Positions 35,650 through 45,143 of a stretch of 64,000 bases of DNA are shown here, piece after piece. Made by a program: the position numbers and the translations under genes. This stretch comes from Pigmentibacter sp. JX0631 (GTDB lineage Bacteria; Bdellovibrionota_B; Oligoflexia; Silvanigrellales; Silvanigrellaceae), in assembly GCF_029873255.1 (NCBI RefSeq), contig NZ_CP123622.1, forward strand, positions 2,827,001 through 2,891,000, read 5' to 3'. How positions within the stretch are numbered: the stretch's first letter is position 1; every line of letters begins with the position of its first letter. The notes beneath the pieces were generated by a model that was not told where the DNA came from, searched no databases, and worked only from the letters and a program-made list of their open reading frames with translations.

Positions 35650-36786
35650 ATGATCCAGTCACATAGAAATGATATTGAACCATGGTATGTTCGGAAGAAA
35701 AAGTATCAGTCACAAAATTCTTTTAATAAACCTTCAAAGCCAGGTTTAAATGAAGAATTAGATAAAAAAGAGCAAATAAAAAGAAGCTTTTCTTTATTTG
35801 TTTGTATTTTTTTTATCATAATAACAGCTATTTCTACTGGAGTATTTATTGCTCTAAGTGTCTTTGAAAAATCGATACATGCAAATATCAGTATACTTAT
35901 TCTATGTGCTTTAATTTTTCTTCTAACATCAATTTTTTTAATTATATTATTAGTAGGTTTTATTTGCGCAAATATTATGAAGAACAATGCAATTAATAAA
36001 TTTTCTTTTGCATTTCAATTTTTTAAAGGTCAATTACATATTGAAGAACCGCGGAAGGGAATTCCTGCTCCCGAAATGGCTTTATATCAATTTATCCAGC
36101 AAGTCAGAGCTTACGCAATGGAAAAGTCATTTTTAAAACAAAAACAAGATAGGCAACAAGATGCTTTTATTGGTTTGAATGGAGTAGATCCTAATTCACT
36201 GTTAAAACGCCGTTGGAATGATGTTGTCGATAGTTTGAATGAATTTGAAATTTATTTAGCAAATGATCCGAAAGGTATGATTGAAAAATTAGTGGTCAAA
36301 TCACCGCCTCAAAATATGGATGTTTCCCAAATATTTAGAGATGTAGCAGAAACATTTGATACTACTTGGCGGAGAAAAGGGATAAACATTGAACATGCTA
36401 TCGTAACACCACTGAAAGCAAATACAAATGAAGCGCTTTTGCGGCGTTTGCTTGTCGGTCCTTGGAGAAGTTGCGTTTATTTTGCAAGAAGGGGCAATGG
36501 AGTTGTTTTCTCTGCAAAAAGTATAGATGGAAAAATTATCACCCGCTGGGAATGCGAGGGAATGGCTTTTCCTGAAGAGTTTTTTGCCTTGGTAAAAAAC
36601 AACGAGCTTGATGTAAATGAAAGAATTGAAAAGGGTATGGCTATGATTGCCTTAGATCCGAACAGTCCAAATACTTTATTTGCACTGATAAGTTTTGTTA
36701 CTTGGATAGATTTAGTGCATGTGGCTCAATGCGACTATGAAATTAAGCAAGGTTCAGAAGGTCTTATAATAGAATTGAGATTATAA
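35650..36786 (+). CDS. Membrane protein with degenerate histidine-kinase-like C-terminal domain
   Basis: A 378-residue protein of unknown function. Two strong membrane helices (~50-75 and ~83-110) separate a polar N-terminus from a cytoplasmic part. That part looks like the end of a sensor kinase: a helical region with RWNDVVDSLNEFE, then MDVSQIFRDVAETFDTTWRRKGINIEH (split at ~255-280), LLRRLLVGPWRSCVYFARRGNGVVFSAKS. This follows the usual HATPase entry order, but the N-box Asn and the DxGxG and GxGL boxes are absent, as is a phosphoacceptor His. It may be a pseudokinase or a structural scaffold. The ATG at 35650 follows GAAGTGGA; a TTG at 35620 is less likely. Confidence 0.55.
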   Translation: MIQSHRNDIEPWYVRKKKYQSQNSFNKPSKPGLNEELDKKEQIKRSFSLFVCIFFIIITAISTGVFIALSVFEKSIHANISILILCALIFLLTSIFLIILLVGFICANIMKNNAINKFSFAFQFFKGQLHIEEPRKGIPAPEMALYQFIQQVRAYAMEKSFLKQKQDRQQDAFIGLNGVDPNSLLKRRWNDVVDSLNEFEIYLANDPKGMIEKLVVKSPPQNMDVSQIFRDVAETFDTTWRRKGINIEHAIVTPLKANTNEALLRRLLVGPWRSCVYFARRGNGVVFSAKSIDGKIITRWECEGMAFPEEFFALVKNNELDVNERIEKGMAMIALDPNSPNTLFALISFVTWIDLVHVAQCDYEIKQGSEGLIIELRL

Positions 36787-36804
36787 AAATTTAATCTTTT
36801 TGTT

Positions 36805-36826
36805 AAATAATTAAAAATTATTTTTT
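36805..36826 (+). terminator. Weak AT-rich terminator-like hairpin
   Basis: AAATAATT-aaa-AATTATTT forms a perfect 8-bp stem running into a T-run (to 36826). It lies 19 bp after the pseudokinase-like gene. The rest of the non-coding stretch to 37079 is very AT-rich, with no other gene visible. Confidence 0.45.
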
Positions 36827-36940
36827 CTATCCTTTTTTTTTAAAAATTGTATTCATTCTTCCAAATTTTTACCAAATTTTTCCAAGTTATTTTATTTAAT
36901 TTGCTATTCATTTTATATTTTTAGCATTTTTTAAACTTTC

Positions 36941-36970
36941 TTGACTATTTTTAATTAATATATTAACAAT
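36941..36970 (+). promoter_or_regulatory. Candidate promoter for the lipoprotein / RCC1-GDSL pair
   Basis: TTGACT (36941-36946) followed after 18 bp by AACAAT (36965-36970), ~110 bp before the lipoprotein gene. The -35 is near consensus; the -10 matches four of six. In such AT-rich DNA chance matches are common. Confidence 0.3.
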
Positions 36971-37079
36971 TAAATAAAGTTAACTAATTGTTTTAATAAA
37001 TTAAATTATAAAATCGATTTTGTGATGAGTTGATCTTAAATAAAATATTTCTAAAAATTAATAAAGTAAGGAATTATTC

Positions 37080-38804
37080 ATGAAGCTTATCTATTTAGCT
37101 ATATTGAATTTGATTGTCTTAATACTTACTGCTTGTGGAGAAAAAAAACAGACCCAAACAGAGCTTTACAAAGTAGATAATTTATTTACTTCTGAAGTTT
37201 TTCAAAAACAATCAGAAATGACCTCAGCAATTGTTGGAAAAGGATTTAGTTCTATTGAAAACAAACTTAAGAATAGTTGTTTAGACAATACTTCATTTGA
37301 ATTTATTCCTGATGGTAGGTCACAAATTTCATTTTATAATAATATCTCTTCTTCTGAATTGAATGAAATTTTAAATATAAATACAAATGGTAAATTAAAT
37401 TCGCTCCAAGGGAATATTACTTTTGATAGTGGTTATTTAAGTAATTTAAAAGCTAGCGAACTTTCTTCTACGGTAACTCTAGTATCAAGTGTGACAAAGG
37501 GAATGAATTCTCTAATTAAAAACGACAATAGTGAAAATGGATTTAAGATAAATAATTTTTATTCTTCGATATTTGAAAAAAATAAATCAGAATTTATAAA
37601 AATTTGTGGCGATTCTGTTGTTGAAAAGCAGAAATTATCTGCTTTTTTAATTATAACTGCAAAAATTGACTTCAAGAATAAAGAGTCAAAAATTTCATTT
37701 GAAAATAGGATAAATGGAGATAAAAATATTTTTAATGGAATAAATTCATTTGTTGATTTTAAATATAGTAATGCTAATGAGAAAATAAATAATGACATTA
37801 AAATTACAATTTCAGGAATACAATTAGGTGGCGATTTTATTCAGTTACAGAAAATATTAAAGAAAAACGTATGTAATTTAAATCAAATCGAGCAGTGTAA
37901 TCAAATGTTTGAAACTATAAATGAGTATTTTTCAAATGAGTTTCAAAATCAATTAGATCTTAATGATAATGCCTTATGGATTACCTCATCTATTAAAACA
38001 ACACCATATTCACAGATTATAATAGTAAATAATAGTGGGGAATATTTTAGTGATAAATTTAATTTTGGTTTAGATTATGCTAATTTTAGTGATAAACTAA
38101 ACATAATAAAAGAAGAAAATAAAAAATTAAATACCAAATTAAAAAATACATTATCACAAAATAAGCATATTTATTTATCAAATGAACAATTAAAATATTA
38201 CAATACAAATTTAATTAACTCTGAAATAAATTTAAATGTTATTGATGACTACTTTTCTGATTGTCAAAATCTAAAGTCTTTAGATAATTGTGTAGTTAAG
38301 TATTTAAAAGAGGCAAAGGAAGCTTTTTTACCAATAGATCTGCGTATTATGAATGAATCAATAGGAAACCATATTCGATCCTATCATATTGGGGTTAGTG
38401 ATATAATTATTAGTAAGGAAAATTATAAGAAAAGAGATATTGATGAAAGAATTTTTAGTAATGAAAAAAATCTGAAATTTGTTTTGCTAGATCCTAATAG
38501 GAATGAAGTAAGAAATGAAAAGATTTCAATCTACTGTGAAAAAAAATATTCTAAGAAAATAGAAAGTGTAAATAAAGGATTTTGGTTGACATTTATATTA
38601 AATGTTTGGCCAACTATTTATACAATTATTAGTAAAGCTGTAAATGAAGAATATTATCTTCTTGATAATATTACAAATATGAAAAAATCAGATCTTATTT
38701 TACATGATATCAAAAATTACTGTGGAAATGAGGCAAAAATATTTTTTGCAAGTAAACCCGATAGTTTAGTAAGTAAAATTGAAATTTGGGAGCAAAATAT
38801 ATGA
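37080..38804 (+). CDS. Lipoprotein of unknown function, coupled to RCC1-GDSL gene
   Basis: A 574-residue protein with a type II signal peptide; the lipobox LTAC places the lipidated Cys near residue 19. No known domain is recognised. The mature region is rich in Asn, Lys and Ser, appears mixed alpha/beta, contains scattered Cys pairs (CDNTSFEF-like near 55; CNLNQIEQC near 265; CQNLKSLDNC near 400) and one hydrophobic stretch near 500-515 (GFWLTFILNVWPTIYTII). The Cys pairs suggest periplasmic or surface disulfides. The last codons overlap the start of the RCC1-GDSL gene (ATGA), so the two are translationally coupled and likely function together. Confidence 0.6.
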   Translation: MKLIYLAILNLIVLILTACGEKKQTQTELYKVDNLFTSEVFQKQSEMTSAIVGKGFSSIENKLKNSCLDNTSFEFIPDGRSQISFYNNISSSELNEILNINTNGKLNSLQGNITFDSGYLSNLKASELSSTVTLVSSVTKGMNSLIKNDNSENGFKINNFYSSIFEKNKSEFIKICGDSVVEKQKLSAFLIITAKIDFKNKESKISFENRINGDKNIFNGINSFVDFKYSNANEKINNDIKITISGIQLGGDFIQLQKILKKNVCNLNQIEQCNQMFETINEYFSNEFQNQLDLNDNALWITSSIKTTPYSQIIIVNNSGEYFSDKFNFGLDYANFSDKLNIIKEENKKLNTKLKNTLSQNKHIYLSNEQLKYYNTNLINSEINLNVIDDYFSDCQNLKSLDNCVVKYLKEAKEAFLPIDLRIMNESIGNHIRSYHIGVSDIIISKENYKKRDIDERIFSNEKNLKFVLLDPNRNEVRNEKISIYCEKKYSKKIESVNKGFWLTFILNVWPTIYTIISKAVNEEYYLLDNITNMKKSDLILHDIKNYCGNEAKIFFASKPDSLVSKIEIWEQNI

Positions 38805-41461
38805 AGTTCTTAAAATTTTTATTCACTTTTATTGTCAGTATATTTTTCTTAAATTCAGTTACTGCTTACGATTTTAAAAATGTAATTCAAATTTCATCAG
38901 GAAAGAGACATACATGTGCACTACAAAGTAATGGTGAAGTATATTGTTGGGGGGATAACTTAAATTACCAATTAGGCAGTTTAGGAAATGACAGCAGTAT
39001 TCCTAAAATCGTCCCAAATTTAAATAATGTTGTTTCCATTTCTGCTGGTGGGCAGCATACTTGCGCTCTAAAAAAAAATGGAAGTGTACAATGCTGGGGA
39101 CTGAATACTTTTGGTCAATTAGGAATACCCATTCAGCTAAATCAACCTAGAATAGCTTCCTTAAAAGAAATAAAAGAATTAAAAAATATTAAAAGTATTT
39201 CACTAGGAGAAAATCATTCTTGTGCATTAGATAATTTAGGGGATATTTATTGTTGGGGAGATAATAGCGAAGGTCAATTACTAACAAATCAATTATCAGA
39301 ATCTGCGTTACCTATAAAAAATAATTACATTTCAAAAATAACTATGATCAGTTCAGGTAACCAACACATTTGTGCTTTACATGGAAAAGGTGAAGTTTTT
39401 TGTTGGGGTGATAATAGAAGCGGACAAGTCGGTAATAGGAAAATACAAAATAAAACTATAGTTAATTTAGTTCAAAATTTAAAAAATATAAAAAGTATCT
39501 ACGCAGGTGGTTCATCAACTTGCGCATTAAATACTTCTAATAACTTATACTGCTGGGGGGATAATACATTTTCCCAGTTAGGAGTAGAAAATACTATTGA
39601 AAATAAAAATGCGAAGTTTCCTGTTCCTTTTAAACTCGATCATTTCCAAGATATTAAAGATATTAGTATTGGAGATAATCATGTTTGCGGTTTAACAAAA
39701 AATAATACAGTTATTTGTTGGGGTAGTAATTCTAAAAATAACTTTCAATTAGGTACTGTCACTAAAAATACAATTCACTACTTACCATTAGAAGTTCCAA
39801 ATTTACTAGATATCAATTCAATATCTGCTGGAGGAATTCATACCTGTGCATTAAAAAACAATGGAACAGTTTATTGTTGGGGAAATAATTTCCAAGGACA
39901 ATTAGGAAATGGTGAATTTTCAGCTTCCTATGGAAGACCTTACAAAGTTTCAATTCTAAATTACCAAGAAAAGAAACAACATCAATATTCACTTGCTTGT
40001 TACTATTACGAAATAAATAATTCTCAATCTGATAGTGGAGTAAATCAAACTATATATAATAATTCAAATATTTCTTACTATTGGGGAGTTGAATCAAAAA
40101 CAGATGAAACAAATTATGCTTCTTTAAATGGGCACATTGAAGATGGATTTTTTATAGAAACAAAGTTAACTTATCAGAATGCTCTGGAGTATTGTAATAA
40201 TATTATTTATCTTAAAAATAAGTCAGCAAAAAATTTAAACGTTCTAAAATTATATGATATTAAAGCAATTTTACAAGCTGAAATACAAGATTTTGTATAT
40301 CCAATTTATTTCATGAATCCACTGCGAAATGAACAAATTAAAAGAATAGTAGTATTTGGTGATAGTTTATCTGATAACGGAAATTTAAAAGAATTTACTC
40401 ATTATCTTCCAAGTGATCCTTATTTTAAAGGAAGATTTAGTAATGGTTTAGTATGGGGAGATTACTATAGTATAATAAATCAAGTACCTATTTTAAACTT
40501 TGCATATGGTGGAGCAAAAACAAAGTCAGAGATCAATAAACCAATGTATAAAATAGTTTCTTTTTTAAAGTCTGGAGTTAGAAACTTAATAACTGGTGGT
40601 ATGACTGACTATATTAATAAATATCTGAAAAATTATTTAAATGGAAATACATTTAAAGGAAATTTTACAATACAATCACCTGATGAGACACTTTATGTTA
40701 TATGGATAGGCGGAAATGATTATTTAGAAATTATGAATAGTAAAAGCGATTATACAAGGTTGGTTGATAATGATAGCTATAAAATGAGTGAAGGAATTGT
40801 AAGTAATATAATGAATAGTATTTATCAGTTACAGCATGCTGGAGCGAAACATATTTTATTGCTTAGTTTACCAAATATAGGAATGACTCCAGAAGGTATT
40901 TTAAATGACAATTATAATTTTTCTGGCGGAAAGTTTAAAACTAAGGAGCAAGTTTATTATCGTTTGTCTGAAATAGTACAAATTCATAATTCAATATTGA
41001 AACAGAAAGTTGAAGAGAGAAATTCAAAACCTTTAAATTCTTTAATATATTATGTTGATATTAACCCATATTTATCAAAATTTATCAATAGTGAGAATTT
41101 TCTTGATGGAAGTAAATTTTCTTATGATTTAATGTATTTAAATAGTGCATATACTTTTAAAGATTTTGATAGCAATACTATTCAGCTTCCTTGTTACAAA
41201 GGTGAATTTAAACGAAATCCTGTGGCAAATCCTTTTCAATCACAAAAAAATTTATTTTGTGCAGATAAAAAGGAGATTACTAATGTACGAACTTTATTTT
41301 GGGATTCTGTCCATCCAACAAGTTATACGCATTGTTTAATTGCATACGTTATCCAACATAATTTAGGTAAACAGCAATTAGTGAATAGTCCAAGTAATTC
41401 TATCTTTGAGTATAAGAATTATTGTTTAGCAAATTTTTATGAAAGAAAAATTTACGATTAA
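38801..41461 (+). CDS. Secreted RCC1-propeller / GDSL (SGNH) lipase fusion
   Basis: An 886-residue exported fusion. A signal peptide (~5-23) precedes seven RCC1 repeats (~30-390), each with the Cys-pair core (HTCALQSNGEVYCWGDN, HTCALKKNGSVQCWG, HVCGLTKNNTVICWG). After a ~130-residue linker comes a complete SGNH hydrolase: block I VVFGDSLSDNG with the nucleophile Ser (~523), block II FAYGGAKT (~567), block III WIGGND (~637) and block V DSVHPTSYTH with the catalytic Asp/His (~835-838). This resembles secreted GDSL phospholipases/acyltransferases, with the propeller likely for target binding. The ATG at 38801, GGGAG eight bases upstream, overlaps the lipoprotein stop. Confidence 0.85.
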   Translation: MKFLKFLFTFIVSIFFLNSVTAYDFKNVIQISSGKRHTCALQSNGEVYCWGDNLNYQLGSLGNDSSIPKIVPNLNNVVSISAGGQHTCALKKNGSVQCWGLNTFGQLGIPIQLNQPRIASLKEIKELKNIKSISLGENHSCALDNLGDIYCWGDNSEGQLLTNQLSESALPIKNNYISKITMISSGNQHICALHGKGEVFCWGDNRSGQVGNRKIQNKTIVNLVQNLKNIKSIYAGGSSTCALNTSNNLYCWGDNTFSQLGVENTIENKNAKFPVPFKLDHFQDIKDISIGDNHVCGLTKNNTVICWGSNSKNNFQLGTVTKNTIHYLPLEVPNLLDINSISAGGIHTCALKNNGTVYCWGNNFQGQLGNGEFSASYGRPYKVSILNYQEKKQHQYSLACYYYEINNSQSDSGVNQTIYNNSNISYYWGVESKTDETNYASLNGHIEDGFFIETKLTYQNALEYCNNIIYLKNKSAKNLNVLKLYDIKAILQAEIQDFVYPIYFMNPLRNEQIKRIVVFGDSLSDNGNLKEFTHYLPSDPYFKGRFSNGLVWGDYYSIINQVPILNFAYGGAKTKSEINKPMYKIVSFLKSGVRNLITGGMTDYINKYLKNYLNGNTFKGNFTIQSPDETLYVIWIGGNDYLEIMNSKSDYTRLVDNDSYKMSEGIVSNIMNSIYQLQHAGAKHILLLSLPNIGMTPEGILNDNYNFSGGKFKTKEQVYYRLSEIVQIHNSILKQKVEERNSKPLNSLIYYVDINPYLSKFINSENFLDGSKFSYDLMYLNSAYTFKDFDSNTIQLPCYKGEFKRNPVANPFQSQKNLFCADKKEITNVRTLFWDSVHPTSYTHCLIAYVIQHNLGKQQLVNSPSNSIFEYKNYCLANFYERKIYD

Positions 41462-41645
41462 AATTAAATAGAAATTTAAATTTTAAAAGAAAAATGTATA
41501 TTATAATTAAAGTCCAAAGATTTATAGATAGAATTCCCATTTGGTTACCATAACCTATTAGATAAATAAAATTTTAGTAAAAAGTAATTTCTATTTCAAA
41601 CTTTCAAAGCAAAATTTTACTTTATAAATCTTGTGACACTTAAAT

Positions 41646-41675
41646 TTGAATAATAAAAATAATTATTTATATAAT
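41646..41675 (+). promoter_or_regulatory. Candidate promoter of the GAF histidine kinase gene
   Basis: TTGAAT (41646-41651), an 18-bp spacer, then a perfect TATAAT (41670-41675), placing the start of transcription ~25 bp before the ATG at 41710. The rest of the 248-bp gap (41462-41709) is AT-rich with no gene seen. Confidence 0.5.
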
Positions 41676-41709
41676 ATACTTTAAGCAAAATTGCTGAGGA
41701 ATATTTAAT

Positions 41710-42897
41710 ATGAAAAGTTTTGCGATTTTTGACCCAAAAAGAATTTTAACTGAATTAAACTTCAAAGAATTAACAGATACTCTTTCAATTCTTTGCAATT
41801 CTGCTATTGCTGCAGTATCGATTAAAATTGACGATAAAATATTTTTTATGTCTGCAAAAGGATTGAAAGTTAAAAAAATAAAATATGAAGAATCATATTG
41901 CAAATATTCCATTAAAAGTAAGAAAGTATTTTTGATAAAAAATGCTTTGAAAGATAAAAGGCTAGCAAATAATTTATATTTTACAGGTAAAAATAAATTT
42001 GTTTTTTATGCTGGATACCCTTTGATTTTAAAAAATAGAAGAGTTATTGGAAGCATTTTTATAATGGATAAAAAACCAAGATTATTAACGAAAAATCAAT
42101 TACTTTTTTTAAAGAAGTATTCAATAATTATAATAAATTATATTGAATTGTTTCTGAAAAATGTTGAATTAGATACAATTCATTTTAATTACATAAAAGA
42201 ATCAAGATTTAATTCTATATCTATGCTTTCCTCTGGAATTTCTCATGAAATTAATACACCTCTTGCGATTATTAGTGGAAAATTAAATATCATTGATGAG
42301 AAAATTAAGAAATTTTTGGTTGTAAACACAAACTTAAAAATAGAAAAAGATTTTGATACAATCAAAACAGGAATTGAAAGAATTCGTAAAATAATATTTG
42401 CATTAAAAAAGTTCTCAGAACTTTCTGATGAAGAACCCTTCACTGAGAATAAGTTAATAGATATATTTAAAGCTATTTTTTTCTTACTTGAGAAAAAATT
42501 ACAAAATAGCAATATAAAAATAAAAATAAACATAGATGAAAATTTCAAATTAAAATGTAAATTAATTAATTTGTCACATGTTTTTTTTAACCTGATTATA
42601 AATGCCTATGAGAGTTTATTAAACTCGAATAAAGATGAAAAGTGGATCAAAATAGAATCACATGTAAATAATTCTGATTTAATTGTAAAATTTATTGATA
42701 ATGGAAATGGTTTAAAAAAAGAAGATATAGAGAAAATAATGGAACCATTTTTTTCTACAAAAAACGTTTGCAATATTCCGAAAGGTCTTGGTTTGTCAAT
42801 TGCAAAAGGAATAATTAAAGCGCAAAAAGGTGAAATATATTATGACAATTCTACAGATTTTACCACTTTTATAGTTCTTTTTCCATTGCAGAAATAA
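41710..42897 (+). CDS. Cytoplasmic GAF-domain histidine kinase
   Basis: A 395-residue sensor kinase without membrane helices. Residues ~15-145 resemble a GAF domain (SILCNSAIAAVSIKIDD, FYAGYPLI, VIGSIFIMD). The dimerisation helix carries the phosphoacceptor in SSGISHEINTPLAIISG (His ~179). The ATPase domain shows the N-box FNLIINAYESLL, G1 DNGNGL, the F-box FFST and G2 GLGLSIAKGI. GAGGA lies eight bases before the ATG. No response regulator is adjacent, so it is an orphan kinase; its signal is likely a small cytoplasmic ligand or redox change, which is inference. Confidence 0.88.
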   Translation: MKSFAIFDPKRILTELNFKELTDTLSILCNSAIAAVSIKIDDKIFFMSAKGLKVKKIKYEESYCKYSIKSKKVFLIKNALKDKRLANNLYFTGKNKFVFYAGYPLILKNRRVIGSIFIMDKKPRLLTKNQLLFLKKYSIIIINYIELFLKNVELDTIHFNYIKESRFNSISMLSSGISHEINTPLAIISGKLNIIDEKIKKFLVVNTNLKIEKDFDTIKTGIERIRKIIFALKKFSELSDEEPFTENKLIDIFKAIFFLLEKKLQNSNIKIKINIDENFKLKCKLINLSHVFFNLIINAYESLLNSNKDEKWIKIESHVNNSDLIVKFIDNGNGLKKEDIEKIMEPFFSTKNVCNIPKGLGLSIAKGIIKAQKGEIYYDNSTDFTTFIVLFPLQK

Positions 42898-42917
42898 AAT
42901 ATTAATGAAATAGATTT

Positions 42918-43532
42918 TTAGTCAATAAATTCAATTACTGAATTGCTCGCTTCTCTTGTTTGAGGAGATTGTTGATTTAACCTATGTCCAAATGCCACAA
43001 TAGCAACTAAATCTAGTTCATTCCAATCAATTATTTCTTTTAAAATAGGATGAACTTTTTCAATTTCAAATCCTTCCATTGGGCAAGAATCAATTCCTAG
43101 TGATGCTGCTCCAGTCATCATATTTGCTAATGGAATATATACCTGACGTTTAGCCCATTCTTGGGTATTTTGCATAGCTAAATAACTAATTATCATGTTT
43201 AAATAATTATCTAGCATTTCGCCAGATGATTTCCTTCCCACTCTTTGTTTTAGAAATTCAGTTTTACCTCTAAAGTGATGAGGCATATAAGAAAGACATA
43301 AGACAATAAAAGATGATGAGGTAATTTGATTTTGATTCCAACAAGCTGGCTTTAATTTTTCTCGTAATTCTTTATTTGAAATAGCTATAAATTTCCATGG
43401 TTCTAATCCAAATGAGGACGGAGATAGGCGAGCATATTCTAGTATATTTTTTTTATCCTCTAATGAGATATTTTTGCTTGGATCAAATTGCTTACATGCA
43501 TGTCTAAATTTTAAAAAATCAGTAAAAGTCAT
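42918..43532 (-). CDS. NfsB-like nitroreductase family protein
   Basis: A 204-residue FMN-dependent oxidoreductase. The N-terminus FLKFRHACKQFDPSKNI carries the FMN phosphate-binding Arg region. SPSSFGLEPWKFIAI contributes to the flavin site, followed by CPMEGFEIEKVHPIL and the closing LVAIVAFGHR. Such homodimeric enzymes use NAD(P)H to reduce nitroaromatics, quinones or flavins; the physiological substrate is unknown. AGGAG sits five bases before the ATG. It converges with the GAF kinase gene, leaving 20 bp between stops. Confidence 0.88.
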   Translation of the reverse strand: MTFTDFLKFRHACKQFDPSKNISLEDKKNILEYARLSPSSFGLEPWKFIAISNKELREKLKPACWNQNQITSSSFIVLCLSYMPHHFRGKTEFLKQRVGRKSSGEMLDNYLNMIISYLAMQNTQEWAKRQVYIPLANMMTGAASLGIDSCPMEGFEIEKVHPILKEIIDWNELDLVAIVAFGHRLNQQSPQTREASNSVIEFID

Positions 43533-43586
43533 AGTCGCTCCTTAATAATACTGTTGAAAGGTAGGTAGCATATTTTTTTCTTTTTG

Positions 43587-45068
43587 TTAAGTTCTTTTAA
43601 TAACAATGCATGTAATATCTTCACTGATATGCTTTGAATCATAGTGCCGAAAAGCATCAGAAGTTATTATATCTAATACATATAAAGCATTTTTGTCTTT
43701 AAAGTTATTTTTTTCAAAAACTTTTTTCAAATTTTTTTCGCTATAATCTTTCTCAAATTTATCTTTATTATTGACAATTCCTGCGGTAAATAAAAGAATC
43801 ATAGCCGTGTCTTTAAATTCATATTCTGTAATTTTTATTTCTTCTTCTGCTAATGATGAGTTGTTTTGTTTAACACCCAAGCTGTGTCCTTTACTTTTAA
43901 ATCTAGAAATTTTTATTTCATCTTTTTCATTATATTCTACAAGATATGGAAAACTATGCCCTGCATTTATAAATTTTACTCTATTTAAGTTATCATCAAG
44001 AACTAATATTGACATTGTTAGAGTAAGTTGGTTTTGTATTCCTAATTCTTGAATAGTTTGATTTAGATGCTTGAATACATCTAAAAAATTAATTTTATCC
44101 AATGCTTTTTTGTCAATAGCATTTTCAAAAAATTTAGTTATAGAGTCAATTACAATTGTCGTCCCTTTATCATGTCCAAATACATCACCAATTAGAATAA
44201 CCTTAATTTTTCCAAATTCATAAATTCCCCACCAGTCTTTTCCTAGTTCTTTAGCGCTTTGGGAAAATGCAGCAAGTGATATTAAATCGGTATTAAATGA
44301 GGGATTGTATTCAACTCTTGGATAAAGATCTTGTAAACATTTTTCAGCAAATTTACTTTCTATTTCTAGCATTTTGAATTTTAAATCATTTTCATGAAAT
44401 TTTTTTTCAAGATTTAAATACAAATTAGCTATATGATTGGCTAAAGGTTTAAAAATGAAAAATAAAGATATAATAGATGTTATTAAGTAACTAATAATCA
44501 TAATAATTGATAAAGCGCTAATTTTTCTTGACTGCAAATCACTTTCATTAGCATATAGCTTAGATAATTTTTCAAGATCTAGTAATAAGCTATTCATTTT
44601 ATAAATATTATATTCCAACAGAAATTCACTATAATCATTCTTTTTAGCGTTTTCTTCTGCTAAATTAGTATATTCATTTATTCTTTTGTATAGGTTTACC
44701 TTATTATTTAATATTCTCTCTATTTCACTATTAGTTATTTTTAATATATTTTCTTTAGGACTTCCATTCATAATAATTTCATTTGCTTTTTTCATTTCTT
44801 GAATGCTTGATAGTAAATCACTTTTTATGATAGTCGCGCTATCTAAATTTTTTGCATTTACTGATTGAATTAGTATCATTATTTTTTGAGTAAGCATTCT
44901 CTGCTTACCTGTTGTATTTATTAATTTAGTAATTGATGATTCAGTTTCATTAAATTCGTCTAGAAATTTTTTAGTTACAAAAGCAATGGATATTACAAAA
45001 ATTATAGAAATAATTGAAGAAATAAAAATTTTAATTTTTATTTTACTACCTTCATTTCTTTTTTTCAT
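43587..45068 (-). CDS. PilJ-type sensor fused to SpoIIE/PP2C-family phosphatase
   Basis: A 493-residue membrane protein. Helix 1 (~10-28) and helix 2 (~180-205) bracket a periplasmic sensor with the type-IV-pili/NarX-like signature NTTGKQRMLTQKIMILIQ. The cytoplasmic part is a SpoIIE phosphatase: an entry segment DLISLAAFSQSAKELG, the metal-binding IGDVFGHDKGT, FINAGHSFPYLVEY, LLFTAGIVN and the final ISEDITCIVIKR. It should dephosphorylate a Ser/Thr-phosphorylated partner such as an anti-sigma antagonist, but none is encoded nearby. The ATG at 45068, preceded by GAGGAAA, is preferred over a TTG at 45080. Confidence 0.82.
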   Translation of the reverse strand: MKKRNEGSKIKIKIFISSIISIIFVISIAFVTKKFLDEFNETESSITKLINTTGKQRMLTQKIMILIQSVNAKNLDSATIIKSDLLSSIQEMKKANEIIMNGSPKENILKITNSEIERILNNKVNLYKRINEYTNLAEENAKKNDYSEFLLEYNIYKMNSLLLDLEKLSKLYANESDLQSRKISALSIIMIISYLITSIISLFFIFKPLANHIANLYLNLEKKFHENDLKFKMLEIESKFAEKCLQDLYPRVEYNPSFNTDLISLAAFSQSAKELGKDWWGIYEFGKIKVILIGDVFGHDKGTTIVIDSITKFFENAIDKKALDKINFLDVFKHLNQTIQELGIQNQLTLTMSILVLDDNLNRVKFINAGHSFPYLVEYNEKDEIKISRFKSKGHSLGVKQNNSSLAEEEIKITEYEFKDTAMILLFTAGIVNNKDKFEKDYSEKNLKKVFEKNNFKDKNALYVLDIITSDAFRHYDSKHISEDITCIVIKRT

Positions 45069-45143
45069 TAATTTCCTCAAAAATATATTTATATTTTATG
45101 TAATATTAAGAATTTTTCTAGAGTAAATTTTGAGGTAGTTTTT

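Noticed and set aside
38880-39950. DNA tandem repeat or CRISPR-like array in the RCC1 region
   Set aside because: The periodicity is at the protein level (RCC1 blades); the DNA units are diverged with no constant repeat/spacer pattern.
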